Shown here: positions 7,831-14,067 of the stretch, piece after piece
How the letters are laid out: every line of letters starts with the position of its first letter
How positions within the stretch are numbered: position 1 is the stretch's first letter
Assembly: GCA_035248685.1 (NCBI GenBank)
Contig: DATFHF010000052.1
Span: 1-44,468 of the forward strand
Source of the DNA: Jatrophihabitans_A sp035248685
GTDB lineage: Bacteria; Actinomycetota; Actinomycetes; Mycobacteriales; Jatrophihabitantaceae
Direction: 5' to 3'
DNA: 44,468 nt
The notes under the pieces: model-generated
The model's database searches: none
What the model was told of the DNA's origin: nothing
What the model saw: only the letters and a program-made list of their open reading frames with translations
Program-made: the position numbers and the translations under genes

Positions 7831-8647
7831 CCAGCGCCGCCACCCCGTACTCCGCGGTCGCCGCCGACATGATCGAGAAGCTGGCCGGCAGCCGTGGAGC
7901 CGCATAGCTGATGGCCAGGCCGACCCACACCGCCAGCACTGCCAGCAGCCCGGACAGCGCCAGCGCCCACCACGGCCGGTCGGTGAGCCGCAGCGCGGCG
8001 GCCGGTGGTGCCGCCAACAACCCGAACAGCAGCAGCGCCCCGACCGCCTGACTTGCCTCGGCCGCACTGGCACCGGTGACACCGAGGAACAGCGCGCCGA
8101 GCAGCCGCACCGGGATGCCTCGGGCGGCCGCCACCGCCGGATCCACGCTGGCGAACAGCAGTGGACGGGCGATCGCCAACAGCACCGCGATCAACCCCAG
8201 CGCTACCAGGACGGCGACCAGCCCGGCCGAGGAGCTGATCCCGAAGATCGACCCGAACAGCACCGTGACGCTAGCGGTGCCGTTGCCGGCACTGGCATGG
8301 CGGGTGTAGTAGGCCAAGAAGAACACCCCGAGCCCGAGCACCCAGGCGAAGGTGGTGCCGATGACTACGTCGTCGGCGCCGGTCCGCCCGCCCACCAGGC
8401 CCAGCCCGACCCCGACCGCCACCGTCGCGGCGAACAGGCCGAACCGCAGGTCGACGCCAGCTGCCAATGCGGCCAACGCTCCGGCGTAGGCCACGTGCGA
8501 GAGCGCATCGCCGGCGAAGACCTGGCTGCGCAGAACCATGAAGTAACCGACCAGGCCGGATACCAGCGCGATCGCGGTACCGGCCACCAGCGCGTGCTGG
8601 ATGAACGGCTGCTCGAGCATATGAACCAGGCCGGTCAGCGCGCTCAT
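7775..8647 (-). CDS. znuB: zinc ABC transporter permease (second permease)
   Basis: The 290-residue, highly hydrophobic protein belongs to the ABC-3 family of metal permeases. It shows GYFMVLRSQVFAGDALSHVAYAG near the N-terminus and LFASVDPAVAAARGIPVRLL in the cytoplasmic coupling loop. It has about eight or nine membrane segments. Start ATG at 8647 overlaps the stop of the preceding permease (ATGA), so translation is coupled. Two different permease genes in one operon imply a heterodimeric membrane channel. It is the last gene of the operon, and its 3' end overlaps the 3' end of zur by 56 bases on the opposite strand. Confidence 0.9.
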   Translation of the reverse strand: MSALTGLVHMLEQPFIQHALVAGTAIALVSGLVGYFMVLRSQVFAGDALSHVAYAGALAALAAGVDLRFGLFAATVAVGVGLGLVGGRTGADDVVIGTTFAWVLGLGVFFLAYYTRHASAGNGTASVTVLFGSIFGISSSAGLVAVLVALGLIAVLLAIARPLLFASVDPAVAAARGIPVRLLGALFLGVTGASAAEASQAVGALLLFGLLAAPPAAALRLTDRPWWALALSGLLAVLAVWVGLAISYAAPRLPASFSIMSAATAEYGVAALVSLLPNVAGTARRPRRYG

Positions 8648-9510
8648 CGTCGGTCCAGCAGCAAGCGATAGCCAGCAGCGAGCAGGTATCCGGCGAAGGC
8701 TAGGCTGGTGACCCAGAATCCGATCGGATACGGCGAGTAGAACGCGATCGCCTCCCCCAGCCAGCTGACCAGCACCGCCAGCACTATCGAGAGCAACAAT
8801 CCCACCGCCGGACGAGCGGTCAGCCGGGCCGCGGTGGCCGCCGGTGCCACCAGCAGCGCGAACACCAGCAAGCTGCCGGTGATCTGGCTGGTGCCGGCCA
8901 CCGCCACCCCGAGCAGCAGCAGGTACACCACCGACAGCAGCCGTATCCGCACCCCGCGACCCCGGGCCACCGCGGGATCCACGCTCGCGAACAGCAACGG
9001 CCGGCCGATCACCGCCAGCATGGCCAGGCAACCCAGTCCGGCAACCAGCAGCACGAGCACCTGGTCGTCGCTGATGCCGGTGATGGTGCCGAAGAGCAGG
9101 CTGTTCAGGCCGGACAGGAACCCCTGGTACAGGCTGATGAAAAGGAACCCGCAGGCCAGCGCGAACGCCTGCAGCGTCCCGATCGCCGCCGATTCCTCCC
9201 CGTGGCCGGGGCTGGCGGCTCGTCCGCTACCCGGCAAGGTCGCGATCAACAGCGCACCCGCCGCACAGAAACCGAAGTATCCGGCGATCGGGCTGATCCC
9301 CAGCCAAGTCGCCCCGGCCGCGCCGGGAAAGCCCACCACCGCCAACGTGTGCCCGGCGAAGGCCTGCCGCCGCAGCACCATGAAGTACCCGATCGCGCCG
9401 GCCAATACCGCAACGATGGTGCCGGCCCGCAGTGCATTGAGCATGAAGTGGTAGCTGAGCAGCTGGCGGACGTCCTCGACCAGGTTCAGGCTCAGGCCGC
9501 CGTACATCAC
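8644..9510 (-). CDS. znuB: zinc ABC transporter permease (first permease)
   Basis: This 288-residue ABC-3 family permease is paralogous to the next gene. It has GYFMVLRRQAFAGHTLAVVGFPGAAG near the N-terminus and the same coupling-loop block LFASVDPAVARGRGVRIRLL. It is rich in Leu/Ala/Val membrane segments. Start ATG at 9510 overlaps the znuC stop (ATGA); a second ATG three bases on is also possible. With its paralogue it probably forms the transmembrane pore driven by ZnuC. Confidence 0.9.
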   Translation of the reverse strand: MMYGGLSLNLVEDVRQLLSYHFMLNALRAGTIVAVLAGAIGYFMVLRRQAFAGHTLAVVGFPGAAGATWLGISPIAGYFGFCAAGALLIATLPGSGRAASPGHGEESAAIGTLQAFALACGFLFISLYQGFLSGLNSLLFGTITGISDDQVLVLLVAGLGCLAMLAVIGRPLLFASVDPAVARGRGVRIRLLSVVYLLLLGVAVAGTSQITGSLLVFALLVAPAATAARLTARPAVGLLLSIVLAVLVSWLGEAIAFYSPYPIGFWVTSLAFAGYLLAAGYRLLLDRR

Positions 9511-10328
9511 GGGTGCCTGGGGTGGCTGTCCGGCTGGCCCACCACGACCAGCCGGCCGGCCCGGTCGTGCAGCACGTCGACCGGGGTGTCATAGAGCCGG
9601 CTCAGCGTCTGGGAGGTGATCACCTCGGCCGGCGCACCGATCAGGGCTCCACCACGGGCCAGGTAGATCACCTTGTCCAAGTACGGCAGGATCGGGTTCA
9701 CGTCGTGGGCGACCAGCAGCACCGCGACGCCGTGCTCCCGGCATACCCGCTGGATCAACGCGCTGACCGACGCCTGGTTGGTGACATCCAGACTGTCCAG
9801 CGGCTCGTCCAACACCAGCAGTTCCGGCCGCCGGACGAGCGCCTGCGCGATCAGCAGTCGTTGCTGCTCGCCGCCGGAGCATTGACCGATCGGCCGGTGG
9901 GCGTAACCGTGCGCACCGACCAACTCGATGACCTCGGCGACCCGCTCGGCGGCCCGGCGCCCCCGACTGCCGGCTAGCCGGCCGGGTAGCGGGACGCCCC
10001 AGTGGTCGCCGTCCCAACCGAGCCGGACCAGGTCGACGCCGCGAATCCGCATGGACGGGTCGAACGCCCGCCGCTGCGGTAGGTAGCCGATTCGCGCGTT
10101 GCGCCGGCCGGGGCTGGCGCCCAGCACCTCAATGGTGCCGGCGGCCAGTTGCCGCAGTCCGAGCAGCGCCGCCAGCAGGGTGGACTTGCCTGCTCCGTTC
10201 GGACCGAGCACCGCGACGAACTCGCCGGCGTGCACCTGCAGGCTCACCTCGGACCAGATGGTTCGACCACCGATCCGGATCTCGGCCTGATCCAGCCGGA
10301 CCACGGTGGCCGCGGACGACGGGTTCAT
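9507..10328 (-). CDS. znuC: zinc ABC transporter ATP-binding protein
   Basis: The 273-residue ATPase has Walker A GPNGAGKST, a Q-loop in IGYLPQRR, the ABC signature CSGGEQQRL, Walker B LLVLDEPLDSLD and the H-loop in LLVAHD. It energises metal import at the inner face of the membrane. I chose ATG at 10328 because it overlaps the znuA stop (ATGA). The upstream extension to 10385 lies within znuA and has no ABC similarity. Confidence 0.94.
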   Translation of the reverse strand: MNPSSAATVVRLDQAEIRIGGRTIWSEVSLQVHAGEFVAVLGPNGAGKSTLLAALLGLRQLAAGTIEVLGASPGRRNARIGYLPQRRAFDPSMRIRGVDLVRLGWDGDHWGVPLPGRLAGSRGRRAAERVAEVIELVGAHGYAHRPIGQCSGGEQQRLLIAQALVRRPELLVLDEPLDSLDVTNQASVSALIQRVCREHGVAVLLVAHDVNPILPYLDKVIYLARGGALIGAPAEVITSQTLSRLYDTPVDVLHDRAGRLVVVGQPDSHPRHP

Positions 10329-11239
10329 CGGCCGGTGGCCTGGCTCAGCGCCGACTGCAACCGGCGTAGTTGGGTCGACTGCCAATCCTGGAACGAGGCG
10401 TCGGGCGGCGTCAGGGTTTCGGTTACCTCGACCACCGGGATGCCGGCCCGGCGGGCGGCGGACACCTGCGCCGACACGTCCGGGGTGGAGTTCTGGCTGT
10501 TGTAGACGAACACCTTCACCTGCTTGCGATCCAGCTGCCGGTCGACCACCGCCTTGTCGGCAGCGGACGGGTCGGTGCCCTCGCTGACCGCGCGCAACAG
10601 GCCGGCCGGAGTCAGCAGGTCCAGCCCGAGGGCTTGGGCGAGCGGGACGAACACGCTCTCGCTGGCACCGACCGGCGTGCCGGCGTACCGGCCGCGGATG
10701 GTGCTGAGCAGTTGCCGGTAGCCGGCCGTGGCGGCGCCGGTCCAGCTGGCATGCCGGCTATCGAAGTATCCGGCGTCGGCCGGGTCGGCCCGGCGGAGCG
10801 CCGCGGTGATCGCGTCGGCCACCGCGCTGACGTCGGCCGGGTCGTACCAGCGATGTGGGTTGCCGTCGGTTGGGGTGCCGGTCAGCCGACCGATGTCGAT
10901 CACCTGGCGGGTCGGCTCCGGGTCGGCTCGGACCGCCCGCTCGGCCCAGCTGTCGTAGCCGACACCGTTGTAGACGAACACCGCGGCGTCCGCGATCAGC
11001 CGGGCGTCGGCCGGGGTGGGTTCGTAGTCGTGCGGGTCGGAGGCCGGGCTGGTGATGATCGAGCTGGCGCGCACCCGGGTCCCGCCGAGCTGGGCCAGGA
11101 TGCTGCCCCAGGTGTCGATGCTCGCGGCCACCACGATCGGAGCGCCCGGCTCGGCGGCCGGTCGGGAGATGGCGCAGCCGGTAAGCAGCACAGCCGACAT
11201 CAGCGCGGCTACACCGGCGAGTGCCGAGCGGCGGGGCAT
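10325..11239 (-). CDS. znuA: zinc ABC transporter substrate-binding lipoprotein
   Basis: The 304-residue precursor has a lipoprotein signal ending LLTGC (Cys22), so it is anchored to the outer face of the membrane. It belongs to the cluster 9 metal-binding family. Ligand histidines are seen in DPHDYEP and NPHRWYD. The third position lies in ASESVFVPLAQALGLD, where a Glu replaces the usual His. The C-terminal YNSQNSTP block is common in actinobacterial members. It captures the metal and hands it to the two-permease channel. It is the first gene of the operon, with a Zur box over its -35 region, so zinc is the most likely substrate even though a Glu ligand is also seen in manganese binders. Confidence 0.9.
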   Translation of the reverse strand: MPRRSALAGVAALMSAVLLTGCAISRPAAEPGAPIVVAASIDTWGSILAQLGGTRVRASSIITSPASDPHDYEPTPADARLIADAAVFVYNGVGYDSWAERAVRADPEPTRQVIDIGRLTGTPTDGNPHRWYDPADVSAVADAITAALRRADPADAGYFDSRHASWTGAATAGYRQLLSTIRGRYAGTPVGASESVFVPLAQALGLDLLTPAGLLRAVSEGTDPSAADKAVVDRQLDRKQVKVFVYNSQNSTPDVSAQVSAARRAGIPVVEVTETLTPPDASFQDWQSTQLRRLQSALSQATGR

Positions 11240-11246
11240 AGCGCAG

Positions 11247-11275
11247 AGCTAACGCTTAATGAAAGTCGTTGTCAA
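11247..11275 (-). promoter_or_regulatory. znu promoter with overlapping Zur box
   Basis: On the minus strand TTGACA (11270-11275) and TTAGCT (11247-11252) are spaced by 17 bases, and the znuA ATG follows 7 bases later, so the transcript is probably leaderless. The 15-mer TGAAAGTCGTTGTCA at 11260-11274 matches the actinobacterial Zur box pattern TGAAAATCATTTTCA at 12 of 15 positions and keeps the dyad TGA...TCA. It covers most of the -35 element and the spacer, the expected place for a zinc-dependent repressor. Confidence 0.75.
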
Positions 11276-11410
11276 CTTCGATAGTGATCAGCAGCGAACA
11301 CCCTGATAGCCAACACCGCGACTTTCTATGTATAACCTCTGGGCACAACACCACGATTTCGGAATAAAGCCTCTGACCGACTCGCTATTTGCGGTAATTG
11401 CCAGAAAGAG

Positions 11411-11443
11411 CAGCAGGCCCCGGCTAGCTGCCGAGGCCTGCTG
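11411..11443. other. strong hairpin without T run
   Basis: CAGCAGGCC at 11411-11419 pairs perfectly with GGCCTGCTG at 11435-11443, and CGGC/GCCG can extend the stem inwards. There is no run of T on either side, so an ordinary intrinsic terminator is unlikely. A second, looser set of inverted repeats (GCGGCGC with GCGCCGC) follows at about 11453-11492, then ATAGGC-TAGC-GCCTAT. The region 11283-11645 holds no gene that I can support and seems to be regulatory. Confidence 0.5.
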
Positions 11444-11522
11444 TACGTTGGCGCGGCGCTGCAGGAGTTGACCTGACTCCGCGCGCCGCTGGGGATAGGC
11501 TAGCGCCTATGGTTGGAAAAGT

Positions 11523-11544
11523 AAACCGACCGCGCGGTCTTTTT
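11523..11544. promoter_or_regulatory. palindromic operator candidate for the adjacent TetR/ScbR-like regulator
   Basis: A perfect 12-base palindrome GACCGCGCGGTC (11528-11539) is flanked by AAA and TTT, giving a 22-base imperfect dyad that contains ACCGACCG. This size and half-site resemble the autoregulatory elements bound by gamma-butyrolactone receptors. It lies about 100 bases before the start of the TetR gene. A run of eight T follows, but no plus-strand gene upstream would need a terminator here. Confidence 0.5.
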
Positions 11545-11610
11545 TTTACCAGGATGACTAGCCCTAAAAGGGTCAATCTTCTCGTCAGGCGCTTGATGCC
11601 GGCCTACCGC

Positions 11611-11616
11611 TAGACT
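11611..11616 (+). promoter_or_regulatory. candidate -10 box of the TetR gene
   Basis: TAGACT is followed after 12 bases by GGGGAGAG, a good ribosome-binding site for the GTG at 11646. A convincing -35 hexamer is not visible. Confidence 0.4.
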
Positions 11617-11645
11617 TTTCCAATCCGCGGGGAGAGGCGACATCG

Positions 11646-12335
11646 GTGGCAATGCAGCAGCGCGCGATAGTGACGCGAGGGCGGGTCCTCAGCGCTGCCG
11701 CGGAGGTGTTCGCACGTACCGGTTTCCTGGCAGCGAGCATGAATGACATCGTCGACGCGGCCGGAGTGACCAAGGGCGCGGTGTACTTCCACTTTCCGAG
11801 CAAAGAGGCGTTGGCGGTGGCCATCGTCGAGGAGCAATTCGCGCAATGGCCAGCCATGGTCGAGGCCATCGTCCGTAATTCTCCGGATTCGCTGGTCAGC
11901 ATCGTCGCGCTCACCTATGAGGTGGGCGCTCGTTTCCGCGACGACGTGCTGATCACCGCGGGCGTCCGACTGTCCTTCGAGCGCGGCCTGGTCAACGCCG
12001 ATATGCCGACGCCGTTCGTGGGGTGGATCGGCGAACTCCAGAACATGTTTGCCCGGGCCCGTCGGGACGGCCTGCTGCTACCCGGCGTGCTGCCGGCCGC
12101 AGCCGCCCGGGCGTTGGTCGGCGGATTCTTCGGCGTGCAGCATGTCTCGGAAATGCTGACCACCCGGCAGGATCTGGAGTCCCGGCTGGACGAGTTCTGG
12201 CGGATTTTCTTGGTCGGTCTGACGCCGGCACCGGACTGGCAGGCAACCCAGCGCGCGGTTCGGCGGGTGCGCACCGCGGTTCGCCGGGAGTTCAGCCGCA
12301 ACGATAAGCTCGCCCTGAACGGCTCCGGCGAATAG
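11646..12335 (+). CDS. TetR-family regulator, gamma-butyrolactone-receptor (ScbR/ArpA) type
   Basis: The 229-residue protein has the N-terminal helix-turn-helix VLSAAAEVFARTGFLAAS...AGVTKGAVYFHF (residues about 14-53), followed by SKEALAVAIVEEQ. This is the pattern of the ScbR/ArpA branch of TetR regulators. The C-terminal helical half should bind a small lipophilic ligand and dimerise. The start is GTG at 11646 with GGGGAGAG 9 bases upstream; ATG at 11652 is an alternative. It faces an AfsA-family gene and is preceded by a candidate ARE palindrome. This arrangement suggests that it senses the butyrolactone whose synthesis its partner starts, and that it represses itself and perhaps the partner. 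Confidence 0.85.
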   Translation: MAMQQRAIVTRGRVLSAAAEVFARTGFLAASMNDIVDAAGVTKGAVYFHFPSKEALAVAIVEEQFAQWPAMVEAIVRNSPDSLVSIVALTYEVGARFRDDVLITAGVRLSFERGLVNADMPTPFVGWIGELQNMFARARRDGLLLPGVLPAAAARALVGGFFGVQHVSEMLTTRQDLESRLDEFWRIFLVGLTPAPDWQATQRAVRRVRTAVRREFSRNDKLALNGSGE

Positions 12336-13256
12336 CTAGCGCCAGACCCGCAGCGTTCCGGATGCGGTTTGCCGACCGGCCTGTTCCACCGAGAACTGCG
12401 TGGTGTCCGACGAGGTGGCCGCCAGTTCGATGCTGGTGGTCAGCCCGAGCTCGGTGAAGGACGGACACTGCATCAGGCATTGCACCAGCCGGGCGCCGTC
12501 GCCGCGCATGGCGGCCACCGCCTGCCAGGCGGCATCGATCAGCATCATTCCAGGCGCGTGATCCAGCGGATGGTCGAAGTAGACCGGATGATGCACCGGC
12601 ACCACCAGCAGCCGGCGGGAATCCGAACCGTCCGGCTGGTTTGCGATCAGCGAGTCGTCGGCTGCTCGCAGCGGGGACGCTGCTACCGGTCGCAGGTTGG
12701 TCACCGGCTGCTCTGGATCGGTGATCCGGGCGCCGGCTCGGGCCCGCAGCGCGGTGTAGGTGCGCCGGGACAGCCAGCTGATCATGCCGGTGCCGATCGC
12801 GAATTTCTGCCCGTCCGCCACGAAGCGCAGCTCTACGGTCATGCTCCGCAAGGACGGCCCGCGATAAACGACGTTGCGACAGTGCACGCCGATGGTCAGG
12901 TTGGTGGCCGAATGCAATGCCCGCGGTTCGGTGTCCGGGTTCAGGGTGAATCCGACGTTATGCATTACCGATTGCTGATCTGCGCCGACACTGAAGCCGA
13001 TATGGGACAACGCCAGCCCCGCTTGCCGGACAGTTTCCAAAATCAGCATTGGGTCGTGCCGACCGTCGGTATCCGGTCGGTACACCCGATGCGATCGAGG
13101 CCATTGTGCGGCGATGACGAATTCCGTCTCGCCGAGCTGGATCACATCGGTGAGCAGCACTTCCGCGATGGCGTCGCGATGCACCAGTGCCCGGTCGATG
13201 GTGCGCGTCCAAGTCAGTAGACCGGCGGCATCAGACTCGGTCAGACAGGTACCCAA
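12336..13256 (-). CDS. AfsA/ScbA-family gamma-butyrolactone biosynthesis protein
   Basis: The 306-residue protein has the two hotdog A-factor domains of this family. The first (about 17-105) shows VHRDAIAEVLLTD, AAQWPRSHRVY and DPMLILETVRQAG. The second (about 222-306) shows YFDHPLDHAPGMMLIDAAWQA. AfsA proteins condense a beta-ketoacyl-ACP with dihydroxyacetone phosphate, the first step to A-factor-type signals. Glu74 in ETVRQA is kept, but the second motif, usually EAARQA, reads DAAWQA (Asp241, Trp244). That could change or weaken activity. The start is TTG at 13256, chosen for AGGAGG 4 bases upstream and because the family similarity begins within 15 residues. It is convergent with the TetR gene, whose stop abuts its own. 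No butenolide reductase or phosphatase gene is adjacent. Confidence 0.88.
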   Translation of the reverse strand: MGTCLTESDAAGLLTWTRTIDRALVHRDAIAEVLLTDVIQLGETEFVIAAQWPRSHRVYRPDTDGRHDPMLILETVRQAGLALSHIGFSVGADQQSVMHNVGFTLNPDTEPRALHSATNLTIGVHCRNVVYRGPSLRSMTVELRFVADGQKFAIGTGMISWLSRRTYTALRARAGARITDPEQPVTNLRPVAASPLRAADDSLIANQPDGSDSRRLLVVPVHHPVYFDHPLDHAPGMMLIDAAWQAVAAMRGDGARLVQCLMQCPSFTELGLTTSIELAATSSDTTQFSVEQAGRQTASGTLRVWR

Positions 13257-13505
13257 CGAACCTCCTGCGCTGGACGGGCTGGCCGGAACGGTAGCGGTTG
13301 CCAGACACTTATCGGAAGACTTTACATGTACTTAACGTCATGTCGTGCCAAAAATGCAGTCACTTCGAACTATTTGGCAACCTGTCCGGCCATTGTTCGA
13401 CGTACCGACCAAAGCATGGAATATCACTATGAGTGACTACGGCATTACTGGCCGATCATCCGAGCGGTTTTCGCACCGGGGTTTATACGAAGGTATAGCG
13501 CAGGA
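13257..13505. other. intergenic region upstream of the AfsA-like gene
   Basis: This is less GC-rich than the genes around it. On the minus strand TTAAGT and ATAAGT are spaced 17 bases apart just upstream of the TTG start and could form the promoter. A single ACCGACC half-site of the ARE type is at 13404-13410, without a mirrored partner. No coding sequence is supported here. Confidence 0.35.
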
Positions 13506-14012
13506 TCAGGTGTGCTGGTCGAGGTATTCCTGGGGATCTACGTCGGCGGCTGAGATGGACCGAGCATCTGGATGGGAAGCATAGGACTGTTGCCACAGTT
13601 CGCCGAGTCGATGCCGTAATTCCATGCCGGCGTGTTTACGAAAATCGGGCAGGCCCTCGTCCTCTTCCTCGGTCAAATGCTCGCTGTTCTCCGACCGGGC
13701 CCGGCCCACCGCGGTGAACCAGGCCGGGCTGCCGACCGAGTGTCGGCCGGCCTCGGCGATCGCGTCCCGAATCTTGTTGTGATCGGAGATGGCGTCCTTG
13801 GTCTCGTCGGTCGCCTCGCCGTCCGGGTCACCGGTGCGAAGCAAAGCCGGGTAGAAGATGGTTTCCTCGGCCTGCGCGTGGATTTCCAACCGCTCGGCCA
13901 GTGATTGCCAGACCGTGGCCAGCGCCTCGGCGGTGCCGGCGTCGTCCAGCCTGGCGAACTGGCGGCGGAACCACTCGTGGTCGTCCATGATCAGCGCCGT
14001 TACGTCTGGCAT
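13506..14012 (-). CDS. hemerythrin HHE-domain protein
   Basis: The 168-residue cytosolic protein has the spaced His/Glu ligands of a bacterial hemerythrin-like four-helix bundle: DHEWFRRQF, EIHAQAEETIFYPAL, SDHNKIRD and NSEHLTEEEDEGLPDF. These would hold a di-iron site that binds oxygen, nitric oxide or peroxide. ATG at 14012 is chosen over a GTG at 14021. It follows the helicase gene by 55 bases on the same strand and could be its last operon member. Confidence 0.88.
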   Translation of the reverse strand: MPDVTALIMDDHEWFRRQFARLDDAGTAEALATVWQSLAERLEIHAQAEETIFYPALLRTGDPDGEATDETKDAISDHNKIRDAIAEAGRHSVGSPAWFTAVGRARSENSEHLTEEEDEGLPDFRKHAGMELRHRLGELWQQSYASHPDARSISAADVDPQEYLDQHT

Positions 14013-14067
14013 GCCGCCCACTCTGCCAGCCGTTGGGCGGTGTCGCCTGTTGCCGAAGCCGCGCGGG

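Noticed and set aside
11528..11547. Palindrome plus T8 as an intrinsic terminator
   Set aside because: The hairpin can have only a 4-bp stem with a 4-base loop, and no plus-strand gene lies upstream to be terminated. An operator is the better reading.
13345..13584. 79-residue plus-strand frame upstream of the AfsA-like gene
   Set aside because: It lacks a ribosome-binding site and domain, overlaps the hemerythrin gene end in antisense, and lies in a promoter region.
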